From positions 44,036,150-44,100,149 of the forward strand of contig CM051514.1 of NCBI GenBank assembly GCA_028015205.1: 64,000 nt of DNA, read 5' to 3'. Position 1 is the stretch's first letter. The number at the start of each line of letters is the position of its first letter. Shown here in pieces: positions 21,901 to 35,125 of the stretch. This DNA comes from Mytilisepta virgata. Its lineage: Eukaryota > Mollusca > Bivalvia > Mytilida > Mytilidae. The notes below the pieces were generated by a model, which did no database searches, was not told the DNA's origin, and saw only the letters and a program-made list of their open reading frames with translations. The translations under genes were made by a program, and so were the position numbers.

Positions 21901-23600
21901 TTGTATGTACGACATTTAGTACCAGAGTTGTTTGTTCTTATAATGCAGCATGACACACATAAGGAGAAAATGTTCAATTTTGTATGATGTAATTTCACAG
22001 TTCCAATTATATACTTATTACGATCGTGTAATTATGCGGAAGTGTTGCGATACACATTCAAATTATTGGTATTATCGGAGTAATTATTTTAAATTAACCA
22101 GTATTAAGAGGGTAATTATTTTAAATTAACTAGTATTAAAACAGTAATTATTTTAAATTATCTGATGATTTGAACTAAAATACACATTTTAAAGTATTTA
22201 TACTTTAAATAAAAATCAATGCAGTCACATGTTCAATAGGAAATGAAATTAGAATTATTCTTGAAACGAAATTCCTACGCATGCGTAATAAACGTTTATT
22301 TTAAAGCAAGACCCCTATTCATAAGATATCTTAAGGGTAAAATCACTCGTAAGTTATACTAGAATTTGTATGACTTAAGGGGTATTTTTCTCTTCAGATT
22401 TTTTGTGAAAAGTACTTCAGATTTCTTATTGCTGTTCTTTATCTTAACGTCACTGTGGGCGTTCAACATATACATTTTTATCTTTTTTCTTTATTTTAAG
22501 TCCAGACAAATCATAAATTTACGATTTAAAGCTTCTCCATAGGCACCTTCACATTTCGCCTTATCAGTTATTCTCAAGGCCTACAATGAAAATAAAAGGC
22601 GAAAATCAAAACAATAGTCCAAAACTTTGAACTTAGAAAAATGCAAATATGGCCAAAAGAATGAAGCAAAAAAAAACAAACAAACAAACAAACAAGAAAA
22701 CAATTGAAGGACAGGGGTATCTATACACGAGGGATGTATTCAGGAGGTAAACCACACTATTTTGTTCTTGAATATAACGGCTCCAGCTCACAAATGGATT
22801 CATAGATGGTTTTATTTATTTATTTTATTAAAGTATCGTTTTTGATGTTGTCACAATTACAGGCATTTTTTTAAGGAATTTACTATTCTTTATACATTTG
22901 AGAGATAGTTGGTATACATTACATGTTAAGGATGTTAAAACAGTATAGAAAGTAGAAAATGTTTCTTTTTTGTCTTCTTATATGGCATGTAATTGGATCA
23001 ATTATTAACATGATATGGTGTATCTTGTTAGATCGGTATTTTATTGTTGCGTGTTGTAATATTTTATTTCAAATCCTGGGCACTTGGATTTTCTATTATA
23101 TTAATTTTCTGTCGTTTATTACAAGTACAGAGAAAGGCTATGCCTATTTACTACCCACACAGTACAAAAAAATGCCACTACGTCATGAGTGTTTTTGTTG
23201 TCGTTTCTAACAAAATATATGAAGCATATGCAGTTTTTGCATGCCGGTATCTAAACTTGTCTTTGCGGAAACCGAAATAAAAATAGCCTATCATTAAATG
23301 ATTCATATACTGAACTACTGTCATCAAAAACGTGACTATGAAGTCCTTCAGCAAGTCTGAGAATGCATGTCAACTGCATTTACCTAGCTTAATTGTCGTG
23401 ATAGATCTATCGTGGTTTGTTTTGTGTTCTTTAGGTGTCGAAATTCAATTATAACAATAAACGACAGGAAAGCTTACGTTTTGAGATGAAATAATCATGT
23501 TTTCTAGGAAAATCTATTTAGCTTTCGTATCTGTAGTAGATTAAATTTGTCACATTTAAAGTTAGTTCTTGTGTTACAGTAAGATCTGGTGTTTTGTAAA
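18985..23600 (+). repeat. Segmental-duplication copy A (collinear with 28395-31330)
   Basis: Matching blocks in the same order: 18985-19340 with 28395-28760 (shared ACTGTGTTTACAAC, ACTAATGTAGTC, AATCACTTCCAAGACTATTC); about 19880-20030 with 29660-29815 (CTTAAATGAAGATTAC); about 20700-20800 with 29945-30050 (AGATCGG, GGATC-CTGATC-CTTTCT); about 23440-23600 with 31165-31330 (GTAGATTAAATTTGTCAC). Spacers differ in length. No exon was recognised in either copy, so what the conserved blocks do is unknown. Confidence 0.65.
22081..22161. repeat. 32-bp tandem repeat, 2.5 copies
   Basis: The unit starts TAATTATTTTAAATTAAC and continues with AGTATTAA; units begin at 22081, 22113 and 22145. The surrounding 19.3-25.7 kb region has no convincing gene. 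A (CAAA)n run lies near 22676-22697. Confidence 0.8.
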
Positions 23601-25744
23601 CATAAATCAAGTTTGGTCAATATGCCATTTGGAAGTTATATCATAGCAAACATTTTCTAGAACCACTAAATGTGCACTGTCTGCGATGATGTTTTGTTTT
23701 TTGTTTTTTTTCTCCATATAAATGTTTGATCAACTAATCTTACAGAGCCTGATACATAAATGGCATACTTGAATCTAAATATTTATACAGAAATGAAATA
23801 TCAAAGCTTAGTATCTAGTTAAATTCAGCAACATGAAATTCCGACTTAAATTTTGTAGCACGTATGATAAAGAGTGTTACCAAATAACAAAATAACGAGT
23901 AAGAAGTATGATAATGCCACATGTTGGTCAACTCCAAGAATTGCCAAATAATTTAATTGTCTAACGGACAACCTACCATAAAGCCATCATAAAAATTCTC
24001 TTGAACTATCAAGAATACTACCTTTCATGGTTGTCCATCAAATTTCAAACTGTGATTGAAAATTTATTCGTTTCCACTCAGATTGTTGAAGATATTCAAA
24101 ATTTGATAGATAATTACATTACAAATTACATATGTCATTAGATGTTTGCTAGATCGAAGAAGACATTTCAAAGTAAGCGTTATATTTATAAGATACTTAA
24201 GCTATGTAAAAACCGTTAAATCCGATTCTCGATGCGGTCAGCAATTTCCTATTTTTTTATATATGGAAAATGCTTTGACGTCACAAGTCAGTTCGAAAAG
24301 GCCGTTTGGCGTCAGAAACTAGAAATGTCCCATAATTAAATTTGTTTTAGAATTAAAATCGATTCCATTAGGATATTTCAAACAATGTTTTCTTATAGAG
24401 AATTGCTAGGAAATTGGCTGCTTGTTTACATAGTTCTATAATTGAAATTAGAACAATAAAATTGAAAACACATCAAGTTTTCTCTTGTGTAAATAATAAC
24501 CACTATATCTTGTTTAATCACAAGTAATTGAAAAAAATATTTCACCATTGCTAGTATCTTATCTCAATCTATTTCTGTGGTAATGATACATAATCTAAAA
24601 ACACAAACAGGAGTTTAAAATTATAGTAAGTTCTTATCATTTTTTATCCTGCGACTCTGCTACTAGTATATGAGCAGCCAGAATGTATGTTTAAAAGTTA
24701 TATACAGTTCCTGGCGGTATATCACGTTTGCTGTGACGTCAGAGTACATATCTGTATGATGTCGTGAAATTCAGTCTTCTGACGTTGCTCGCTTCATGCA
24801 GAAATTCACTATTTTCCAGTAATCTTTGACAGATTTTTATGTTGCAGAATAAACAGAATTTGTTTACATCATGTTGTTGTCTCTTAATAGCGAGCGCAGC
24901 GAGCGCTATAGGAGCATATGGATTTTCTACGTATGGGTCATTTAGAAAAGTCTTTGTTTAATGGGGGCAGCCATATTGTGCTATATACTAAAGCTACAAA
25001 ATGTTTCGTTCGCCGGAAACGAAGTAAGGGAAATAACTTGCTTCAAATTATAATTTTAGAGTCAGAACCGTGATACCGGAAATGAGTTTCCGGAATGGTC
25101 TATTGCTGTGCTCGCATCATTGGTCACGCCAACAGCATATTATAAAATATATTCGAATCCGGCATGAAAAAGGTGAGAAAAGTTTTACAAGCTTCGCATT
25201 TCTACCTGTTGATATTACGAGACAATGTACTCATATTCTATACATGGAGTACATTAAAAGTCTTAGAAACCTTTGACTTTATCTTGATCAGTGTTATGTT
25301 CAGCCTTTGTAATGTCATTAATACGTACAGAATTGCCGTCATCACGATTATTGTTACGAAGTATCTTTCTGAGTTAATTCTTAACTGAGTGTTCTTGCAG
25401 TGTGACTTTTTACGCTATGGGCTGTCTAATGTTGTGTTGTTGTTTTTTTTCTGGTTTGCCTTTGCTATGGTGTGTGCTTTCTTAAGTTTCACTTAATTTT
25501 TTGTTTTGTATTTATCGTTTTATGTTCTCAAGTGTTGGCCTTGTATCTTGTAATTTCCATTCTCGAACCCATTGCTTCAGTAATCTTTGTCGTTATTTGT
25601 AACGTTGCTTTTCCTCTAATTTGACGTCTCTTTTTTTTCTAAAATTCAGTACGAATTAAATATCAATAAAATTACTTGTTAAGATGAAAGTTAAATTAGT
25701 TTGTTTTTATCAGGCAGTCATATACGAATAAATGAAATTATTTG
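23601..25744. other. Intergenic stretch without recognisable gene
   Basis: Only short AT-rich ORFs. A GCGAGCGCAGCGAGCGC motif occurs near 24892, a self-similar phrase that looks like part of a dispersed repeat. No splice-consistent exon was found. Confidence 0.45.
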
Positions 25745-26996
25745 TGACACAATTATTACTTATCACACAAAGTCTCACATCGTCACCTCCTTTACAAACT
25801 CAAATTCTTGGTATTGAAAATAACACACTAAATTGGATTCAGGCATTCCTACAGGACAGAACACAAACAGTAGTCATTAATGGCATTTCCTCCACCCCAG
25901 TACCCGTAACATCTGGTGTACCACAAGATACAGTATTGGGCCCTATACTGTTTCTTATCTATATAAATGACTTACCGGAATACCTACAACACAGCAAGCT
26001 TAGACTCTTTGCTGATGACAGCATAATTTACAGGGAAATAGAAACACAAGATGATTGTCATAAACTACAACTTGACCTTGAATCAGCAGCTCAATGGGAG
26101 TCAGATTGGCTTATGGCATTTCACCCTGATAAATGTACAAACCTTTCCATCTCTCAAAAGAAAAATAACTACCGGCATAATTACATCCTCCACAATCACA
26201 TTCTCGAATCAGTTACATCCGCAAAATATCTAGGCATCACCTTACAATCAAATCTGAAGTGGAACAAACATATAGACAACATAGCATCTAATGGGAACAG
26301 ATCACTTGGTTTTCTAAAAAGAAATTTAAAAATTACAAACACAGAAACAAAATCAAGAGCATACCAGGCACTAGTAAGACCCAAACTGGAATATAGTTGT
26401 AGTGTCTGGGACCCCCATATGAAAGAACAACAGATAAAATTAGAAAAGGTACAGAGACGCGCTGCTCGTTATGTACACAACAACTACGATGTCACAAACA
26501 TGCTAAATCAGTTGAAATGGCCACCACTAGCTGAGAGACGCTTAAAAACCACTTATTTTATTTTATAAAGTAATACATTGTCTTGTAGCCATTCCATCGC
26601 ATATTCTTGAACAAACAGACAGCAGAACTAGACAAAATCATACTCAGACATACAGACACATCCAAACCTCCAAGGACACATACAAATGGTCATACTTCCC
26701 GCGAACAATTATTCAATGGAATTTACTACCACAAACTGTAATTGAAACCACCACTGTTGACAGCTTTAGAGATGAGCTAACACCAGCTGTTCTCTCTAGC
26801 TTCAAATAAATAAACAAATTCAAACAAAACATGTACATATAGTTTTAATCACAAATCTGTATATACAAACACTCCAATTGTTATAAAATATTTCTATAAA
26901 TTTTGTATAAATTTTTGTCAATCACGCATGCGCAACAACATGTATTCTTCAGTATTGAAGCCTTGTTGACCTTAAAGAAGAAGAAGAAGAAGAATT
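25745..26996 (+). pseudogene. 5'-truncated Jockey/CR1-like LINE reverse transcriptase
   Basis: The main frame (to 26568) reads through the RT palm: TLNWIQAFLQDRTQTVVING, GVPQDTVLGPILFLIYINDL, the catalytic LFADDS near 26010, then a KYLGI and PKLEYSCSVWDPH thumb region. At the 5' side the HKVSHRHLLYKL stretch is in another frame than what follows, so there is a frameshift near 25795. A second frameshift near 26560 moves the remaining C-terminal region (WNLLPQTVIETTTVDSFRDE) to another frame, ending at 26808. GVPQD replaces the usual GVPQG. The element ends in an (AAG)n tail at about 26965-26993. The endonuclease domain and the N-terminal RT are missing. It is a dead copy. Confidence 0.88.
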
Positions 26997-28157
26997 ATTA
27001 TATTTACTGGCATTTCGCCCCCAAGATCTTAATTATGCTATCAATATGGTTTTTTCCATTTTTGCACATTTTACTCAAGGGAAAAATAGTTGTTTATTAT
27101 TGATTCACATTAAACGGTTAATAAACATACTCTTGGAACTCATATATCGATAATAGAGAAAAATCTATCAAAGAACACTATATATATTTTAGTTTAAACT
27201 AAGTTATATATATATATATGAGTTGTCAGTCAACTAAATGGCCATATAGTGAATCAAATTTGTTTAGGTATTTTGTAATACGTTTTATTACTACCACTGG
27301 GTCTCTGTCATTGTTAGCGGACCGTTAGTCCCCGAGGGCATTCTCAGCCCAGTAGCCAGAACTTTTGCCTTGGCGTGATTCATTACTCAAATGCCTTGAA
27401 TTTTCCGTTCAAAATTCCATACAAAATACCAGAAATTTCTAAGGCTCTTCCTTTTGATGCAGAGGTAACCCATAGCTGAGTTTGGATACCTGTTTGTTTA
27501 ATTGTTTTGATTTTTGATGGTTCTGCTTGTTAATTCATCATTATATCTTTAACCGGTTTTCCAATATTTTGATCTCGAGCACTGCTAATGAGTTGTCAGT
27601 GAACGAAATGGCCATACAGTGCATCAAATTTATTTCGGTATTTTGTGATACGTTTTATTATAGAGGATTTGGAAAAAATTCATACAAACTATGCTAGCAC
27701 CTCCCCACTTGCGAGAGAGGTCCTTGTAGCGATCTTCAGCCTAATATTTTTTATATCGATTATTTAATGTGACAAGGGTGTTGCCCACCCTTAACCGATG
27801 CAGTCATCTGGCGACTTGCATCTTTTTGTCGAGACCATCCTCGCAAGTAGTGCCTACAGGGCGTCGCCAATTTGATTCCTGCAATTAATCAGACCGGGGA
27901 TTTTCATTGGTATTACTTGGGGAAACTATATTTAATCTTTCCGAAGCAAAGTTACATCTATCGTCGGTAATATACCCCACGGGGAATTATCGCAGATAGC
28001 TGAAAGCAAGCTTAGGATTCAATACAGAATGACCAAAAACACAAAGTTTACCCAACAAGAAATATTAGCCACCGCATTCCAAGCCAGCTGTAACATTAAT
28101 ACGATTATTCAACAATCATAAATTATTGATCAAATACACCGGTTTTTTTAGTTTATT
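26997..28157. repeat. Direct repeats around 27.2-27.66 kb, otherwise non-coding
   Basis: About 75 bp at 27218-27292 (GAGTTGTCAGTCAACTAAAT) recurs at about 27588-27662 with roughly 85 percent identity in direct orientation, 370 bp apart. The spacer contains GTTAGCGGACCGTTAG, which looks like a dispersed repeat. This could be the flanks of a small LTR-like or duplicated unit; neither alternative is proven. No gene was seen. Confidence 0.5.
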
Positions 28158-31100
28158 TAATTCACCCACAAGGAATTCTCCTGAAGCAAATACAATTTCA
28201 CTTTGAATGCAAAAATATAGTCGGAAACCGGAAATTCATTTCGTTTTGACGGGATACTAATTTCCATTTGAGAACGATTAATTAGTTGTAAAAATTTAAA
28301 ATAATTTGATTTTCTTTGGAGGCAGATCAAATATTTACAACCAATTGACTTTAAAAAAAAAGATCAGACCTATTTATCTCCAGATTAACTTGCAATAGAA
28401 AGTTTTATGATTGCTAGTCGCTACAAATTTCACCTTAAGCCCAAGTCTCGACATGAAATGTGACATAGACATTTTATGATTGATTTTATTGCTTATAAGT
28501 TTCCGATATGTATCCAGTAAATCTGATGGCCGATAATTTGACATGTAATATTTCATATAATTTTTTTATTACATAGTGTTACTGTGTTTACAACGCAATC
28601 AATATCTGCAGGACTAATGTAGTCAGATTTGTCAGATCAAATTTGACGAATAATCACTTCCAAGACTATTCAGTAAGCTTAAGTGATGCACTAATTAACA
28701 GTCGAAGATGCATTCCGAATTGAATCACGAATATGTCACAAAGGTCATAAAGAAGTTGATGCTAGTTGTAACGTGTTGATCAAAATTAAGTTTTTGATGG
28801 TATATCAAATATTTCTTTTACTCTGGGTAAAATTAAATGGGTGAGGTATATGGAGGTAAGGAAGTCTGGAAGACTGAGATCATTATCACAGGGAGACCGT
28901 CAAAAAGCCAAAATGGCCACCATACCTTGTAAACTTCGTTTGTTTTGGCAAATTATTAGTATGCCGACAAGTAGGTTCATAGGCAACTGATACAGATTAC
29001 TGTTAGGGAGTAGAATCAAAGACAAACATGTACAAATTGCATCTACAATGTTTTCTGGGTGAGGAATACATTCCTTAATCTCAATCAGTTTAGAACATGG
29101 AGATAGTATTTCCTCATGGATCATAAGTGTCTTTTGGATTTTATGTTTTAATCAGTGTCGTAGTTTACATTTAGGCAGTGAGACATTTGCCTCACCTAAA
29201 ATTTGAGAAAAATATCAAAATTGTCCAAGAAAATGACAATTTTCATTCAGTACTCTGGGCATGAACCAAAATCTTAGATGAGATTTACAATTTGTTTTTA
29301 CCGTGTGGCGTTCTCGGATGTTCTCAAATTTGTTGAAGATCGTTTCATAGGTCATGCGCGAGAAATTTCGCGAGGTATTTACATAGGTTACGAACAAATT
29401 CTACTGAATAGTTCAAAACTTACTAAAAGTATCTAAAAAATCCTGTCATTACCCAAACTAGATGTTTTAGGAAATGGATAATTTTGGTTCATCATCAGGC
29501 TAGGGACATGTTTCCTCACAATCAGAAAGAGCCAAGCAACACCACTGTTTAAGGCCAGGAGTCCCCAGTTTATTTAAGTCCTTGTATTTGGGTAACAAAT
29601 ATATAGGTTATTATTTTTACCTTTTAAAGTCCAAATTCATTTTAAATGACTAAATTGTTATATTAATACTGTATCACGATATCAAAAAAGGCTTGGCGTG
29701 TAAATATCTAGATATATTTCGTCTTAAATGAAGATTACACTGTGACAGTATAAAGATCATCATACAAATAGATAAGGGGAACAAGTGGGAAATTTATTTT
29801 AAATATTCCCTTAATATGGTAATTTAACAGCAAAATCAATGGTTTTTCTGTTGATACGTTTTACAGGCATGCGGTTTACGAGCTTTCTTGCATCAGGTAG
29901 TATTGTCATTTAAATACACCGTAATTTTTCGCAATTTTCAAATGATTACCCTTTATCGATGATAATAAATTTACTTATCACCGTAGATCGGAATTTATAA
30001 CTACCATTAAACGGATCGCTGATCTCTTTCTATTCCCAGTATAAGATGACAAACCATTTAAATTTATGTAAACCATGAACTGTATGTAGCAATGATAGTT
30101 TGATTATAATAAACAAATATTTACTGTTACGAACACAATCAACGTTTCTCCAAAAGGTAACACATGTAACTCTGTTATTGGATTTTTTTCAGATCTAATG
30201 TTTATTATTTTATTTATTCATTTAAACCCCTTTTAAGGGGCGGGAGGGGGTATCAGTTGTGCAACATTGTAAGGCTTATTATCTTGATCACTGCTTATTA
30301 GAATGATTTGCTGAAATTACGTATAAAATGAATCTAAATTAGCATGTACCCATTGCTGTACCGTTGAGTAGGTACTTCTGATGAAAAGTTTTACTCTTCG
30401 AGCGTATCATAGCTCAGTTGATACATAATCTGTTCCTGGTATGAAATTAATACTTTATACTTACTATCAAGTAATTGTTTAATATTTGGAAGCTAAGGAT
30501 TACATCACTGAAGAATGTTTTTGGACTTATGCACACCAAATGAGTCGGAATTCTTGAAATATACGTATACAGTAAATCAAAAGTTGTACTATATACACAA
30601 TCGGTAAAATGACATCACGGTGACAATCATTTGCAGTTTGGGACGATGTGTATCATGTATACAGTTATACTTAGGGGGGTATCTTGACATGACAAAAGGC
30701 TTTTACAGATTCTACATTGAATTAAATATGCTTCAAAAAGTGCTAGATTCGATTTTGATATAAATTCGTACCGAAATTGAATGCTTTTAGAAACTCAGCT
30801 ACCAAACCAAAAGTTACAATGAGCGGAAATAACCTCCAGATATGGAGCATGCTTAACAGTAAAAAGAAATATAGTAGGCAGCAGGGAGCAGAGACTGCTT
30901 ACTCTTCCGGAGCACACGAGTCTACCCCAGGTTTTTTGGTGGGGTCCATGTTGTTCATATGTTTTTTAGTTTTTAATTGTAGTTCATGTATTGTGTTTGT
31001 CTTCACTTCGTTGTTTCCGGAGTTTGTCAATTGTTTCGATTTTTCCCTCCTTCGAATATCCCTTTGGTATTTCTTGACTTTACATATAATGTCTGTTAAC

Positions 31101-31330
31101 AGATAGATTCTTTTATTTATGGAACCAAAGTGATGAAAATCTAATTACTTGTAATAATTTGTGTAGATGATTGTCAAAATTAGATTATAACAAACGACGA
31201 CATGGCATGTTAGGTTACCAGATGAAATATGCATGTTTTCCAAGAAAATCGATAGACTTTTCATGAGGAGTAGATTAAATTTGTCACTTTTAGATTAATC
31301 TTTTAAGAATTTTGTTTTCTGTAAAATTTT
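28158..31330 (+). repeat. Segmental-duplication copy B
   Basis: Partner of 4195-4440 (at 28158-28378) and of 18985-23600 (at 28395-31330). Here the two halves are contiguous, whereas in copy A they are separated by the GTGAAA minisatellite and the 13.8-kb transposon. It is therefore an approximate empty-site reference for that insertion. The short minus-strand ORFs at 28900-29124 and 29215-29397 were not recognised. Confidence 0.6.
30895..31105 (+). repeat. Bivalve dispersed repeat, copy 1
   Basis: Contains GGAGCACACGAGTCTACCCC and ends with TCCCTTTGGTATTTCTTGAC. The same 3' phrase occurs at about 35060-35115 and 52505-52557, always on the plus strand. From memory this is a very common mussel repeat; the 109-codon ORF across it is not a gene. 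Confidence 0.7.
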
Positions 31331-31486
31331 GTTAGCTTGATATAAGACTGAAGACAAAGTCACGTATTCACCAAACACAAATGAGTAAATTGTGTTTCAC
31401 CCTTAAGGATCAGGATAAATTTGTTATTGATAAGAATTGATATCTTATGTTAACGCATTATTGCATCACGAAAATTTTAACTGTAT

Positions 31487-31593
31487 GGTTATTGCATGAA
31501 TATTGGTAAAAATTGTCCCGCGCAGACTTAATATTGTACGAGCTTACGAGTGCAATATAATGTACTGTAAGGGACAACATTCATGCAATAACC
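31487..31593. repeat. Short inverted-repeat element
   Basis: A 15-bp perfect inverted repeat GGTTATTGCATGAAT bounds 107 bp, with further inverted similarity inside (TTGTCCC/GGGACAA; AATATTG/CAATATAA). MITE-like or a hairpin; no target duplication was seen. Confidence 0.5.
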
Positions 31594-31989
31594 AATTCAT
31601 TATATAGTTATCAATATTTTATTCTTTTTTCAGAGCTCCAAATGAAAATAAATAACTTATTGAACTATATAGTGCTAATATGAACGATAAACATTTTATT
31701 TGCATGAGAGTAACTGAATATGAAGTCGATACAACAGTCCGCAGGAAGTCATATCACCCAACGCGGACATATTATACTGGTCCTGAGCCGATCAGTCTTT
31801 TGCTCTTATTCCTAGTCGCCACGTGCTTGGCGGAGAAGATGCAAATGCCAATTTTAATTGTTTGACATTACCTTCCGCACTCGATGCGAGCACGCAACAA
31901 CGATACCACCGGGGTGGTAGGTCGATTCGAAACCTGAGGAATATCGCATTTGTTCTTCCAAAAAATATCCTCCAATTTGTTCTTGTTTA

Positions 31990-32808
31990 AGCCCCCTTTA
32001 CACTGGTCGAAGACTGTGCTACGCTCTCCACGACCTCTACGATGGCCAAGATCGCAGCAGGGTCGTGGAAAAATTGGAAAACCATCTTCAGTGTAAAGGT
32101 ATTCACGACAGCCCTACGATTAAAATACGTTTTTTTCGATAATCTTTCACGTTGCTACTACGCTCTCCTACGTTTTCGCTACGATGCCTGCGTTTGTGGT
32201 ACGTTCAAGCTACGACAATAACACGATCACACGACGCCCCTAGGCCGATGTTGTACGACCTCTCACGATTGTGACACGACATCGATACGCACTTGACGAT
32301 CGAAATACGTTGTCACTACGCTGCTACCACGAGTATTACGACCTTGCTACTTTGTTCTCACGATCTAGCCGCGATCAGCAAATAAACTATATAAAAGGAC
32401 AATTTCTTGCTTGAATGTATATTAGTTCTCACTACGATGTCTCAGTACGATGTCACTACGATGTCTCTGCGCTTCCTCTACGACAGCGGTACGATGTCTC
32501 TGCGCTTCCTCTACGACAGCGGTACGATGTCTCTGCACTTCCTCTACGACAGCGGTACGATGTCTCTGCGCTTCCTCTACGACAGTGGTACGATGTCTGT
32601 ACGATTAAAAGTGGCGACGACCTCGCGACGTAAATTTTGAGCATGTTCAAAACAGTCGTGGCACCTGGAGATTCTACTACGACCTATCACGCGCAATGCC
32701 GACCACACAACGCTACTTGAAGACCTCAGTACGACCCCACTAAGATGTTCCACGATCAAAACATTTTTTATGGTCATAGTGCAGTCTTCGTTCAGTGTAA
32801 AGGGGGCT
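31990..32808. mobile_element. 819-bp CG-rich non-autonomous element, TTA target duplication
   Basis: The ends AGCCCCCTTTACACTG and their inverse meet TTA on both sides (31987-31989 and 32809-32811). PIF/Harbinger elements make 3-bp TWA duplications, which fits; a TTAA-type element with a mutated site is the alternative. The interior is dominated by ACGA and CACGA words and is far richer in CG than its surroundings. An inverted copy of the end motif (CTTCAGTGTAAAGG) occurs at about 32085. No coding region was seen; the ORFs at 32407-32640 come from the internal repeat. Confidence 0.7.
32458..32589 (+). repeat. 33-bp tandem repeat, 4 copies
   Basis: Units start ACGATGTCTCTGCGCTTCCT and end with CTACGACAGCGGT. 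They differ by single substitutions, and the array lies inside the CG-rich element at 31990-32808. Confidence 0.9.
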
Positions 32809-33539
32809 TTACATTATACTTAATAATAGCTCAAGTCGGCTCGTTTTGCAGGTGTTTTTGTTTCCTAAGAAAAGCATTTTTCAACAACAGACAATTTCCG
32901 CCATTTAATTTCTTTAAATATACGAAGATGCAGTAAGTTACAAATCAATTTCAGAACGGACCTGCATCTTTACCGAAAATGAACATACATAGGGTGCAAA
33001 TGCAAGGATTTATTTCACGATCTCTTTCCGTTAAAATCAAAAGGGGAATATCTATTACTATAGAAAAATAGTTTATACCGCACCTAATTGTTACTACTAT
33101 TCGTTATAGAAATTGTTAAGATTGTACTTCTGTTATATAAAACTTGTAAGATAGCCACGAATATCTAGAAAAAAATCTAGAAATAAGTGAATCAAAAAGA
33201 AAGACAAACCAATGAATACCACACACAATAATACTGAATACTAATCACTATGGACAACAGTAACCTCAACATAAACCAGGACTGAATGGATATACAGTTC
33301 CTACTCTGTTTAATGCACCCGTCATGCTATGTTACAAAAGACTGATTGTCTCTCAGTAAAGATTGACATGTCTAGTAATTATATTCCATTCTTCGCTGGG
33401 ATAACAAAGTGTTACTAGATATTACTTTAGTATTATTGTTTATCATAGAAAGGAATCAAAATTATGGCAATTCTTCTCTGCATTATTGAAATCTGTGATT
33501 TTACATTCAGCGTAAAGTAATAAAGGAGCAACCATTTGA

Positions 33540-33735
33540 TTTTTATTGGGGAGGGGACGGGGGTGTCGAGGATCAAGTTTGAAATAAAAAGGCAGAAACA
33601 GGATTTTGGCAAAACAAAAAGCCAGGATCACTATCTCCTCGAAAAAAATCCAGGACCAAGATTTCCGCGAAAAGAATAGCCAAGATCAAACATTTGATCA
33701 TAGACCCCCTACCCCCATAAAAATAAAATGGTTGC
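33540..33735 (+). repeat. Dispersed 'CCAGGATCA' repeat, copy 1
   Basis: Shares AAAGCC(A/T)GGATCACT and AAAAAAATCCAGGACCA phrases with 52285-52490. No protein was recognised. From 32812 to 34458 nothing else is recognisable. Confidence 0.5.
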
Positions 33736-34458
33736 TACCTAATATAAATAAGATGTTTCCCATCGGATTATAATAGCCGGGGTAAGGGTGTATCTTAATA
33801 CTCAAAATTTTATCCACGTTAAGGTTAAATGAAATAGTAAGTTTAAGAAAGAAATAAATTATAACAATATTCAGAGAAAAACGTATGGACTTTTAATTAA
33901 CGAGCTACTGCGACAGTATTATATAACTGTGTTTCTGTAATGTGATCCTATACTGCTGGGAATTAATGTTTTAGTGATTAAATTTGAAGGGAAAGTGATA
34001 TAATCGATAAAAATTATATTATCATAATAAGTATCGTTCCTTCGGGATAATGTAGGAGAAGTCATTTAAATTTGACATCTCTGTGAGCATGGTGAGATAT
34101 TATCATTGATATAGTTAGTTTACTTTTTTTTACCTTTGCTTCTCAAAGAGAAATCTACGTACAATTTTGTGCTGGCTGAAGGAAACATGGGATTGGCTGC
34201 ATAACTGTCCAGGTTGGATCAAACCAAAGACATTAATATTGGTATTTGTTGCTCGGCATTTAAGAGTATGAGCAAAGGACTGGTTGGCTCGAATTCAGTA
34301 TACTATGTCCGAATGGGTTGATTTGTCTTCCTGTGTACTGTTACCTCGTAAGCTAGCACGTATTAAAAAGAATCATACTCAGCGTGTCGGTCGAGTAGAA
34401 AGCAGGGTTCAATCCAAATATACATATAATAATTGCTATTGGACGTTAAGCAATAATT

Positions 34459-34850
34459 CAATCTAATTAAAAACCGATCTCTCATCGGCATCGCTCCCGT
34501 TTTCTGATATGCCGCGTGGGAGATCTAACGAAACCCGCTTTGAGGTCACATGTGAGTGACCTCGTAGGTGTGTCCTGTTCGACCAATGAAATTGCGGCTT
34601 AGACGATCTTGTAAGTTGATCGTGTGGTAAAGGGATGTAACTCATTTTATTAACGAAGAAATCGTCAGTCCCCAGAATTCATAAACTTTTTTGATTGGCT
34701 TATTGATAGGAAGTCAACTCATTTGCATGTCATTATAAATTCATAAGTTCCAGTTCACTCACATGTGACCTCAAAGGGGATTTCGTTAGATCTCCCAAAA
34801 CGACATATCACAAAACGGGAGCGATGAGAGATCGGTTTTTAATTAGATTG
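34459..34850 (+). mobile_element. MITE (392 bp), CAATCTAATT ends, 9-bp TSD
   Basis: Terminal inverted repeats of about 95 bp begin CAATCTAATTAAAAACCG and include GGGAGATCTAACGAAA and GAGGTCACATGTGAGTGA. The flanking repeats are GCAATAATT (34450-34458) and GCAATAACT (34851-34859), 9 bp with one mismatch. The internal sequence matches the MITE at 45142 in reverse orientation. It lies upstream of the first identified receptor exon. Confidence 0.9.
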
Positions 34851-34984
34851 GCAATAACTCATCCCACCAATCGCATAAATGAGTGAAATTCGTAAGCATT
34901 TTCAGAAATATCTTAACGAGTACTCTGTGTCGGTATATTTATTTTGTACCTTAGCATTGCTGTTATTTTTCTAGGTTACTCATC

Positions 34985-35125
34985 CAAGTTGTTCATATGT
35001 TTTAGTTTTTAATTGTAGTGTTTGTATTGTTTGGTCTTGTCCTCGCTGTTCACCGGAGTTGTTTTCGATTTTCCCCTCCTTCGAATATCCCTTTGGTATT
35101 TCTTGACTTTACTTATTGCGTCGCC
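34985..35125 (+). repeat. Bivalve dispersed repeat, copy 2
   Basis: Carries GTTCATATGTTTTAGTTTTT and the 3' phrase TCCCTTTGGTATTTCTTGAC, as at 30895-31105 and 52495-52557. The 89-codon ORF at 35018-35287 is repeat-derived. Confidence 0.7.

Noticed and set aside
30395..30440. tRNA gene from a CATAGCTCAGTTGATAC A-box-like phrase
   Set aside because: No B box or cloverleaf follows.
30777..31106. 109-codon plus-strand ORF with a hydrophobic segment as a receptor signal-peptide exon
   Set aside because: Most of it is a dispersed bivalve repeat, and no phase-1 donor was found.
34879..34974. Short ORF MSEIRKHFQKYLNEYSVSVY... with a hydrophobic end as the missing first receptor exon
   Set aside because: It reaches a TAG without a suitable phase-1 splice donor.
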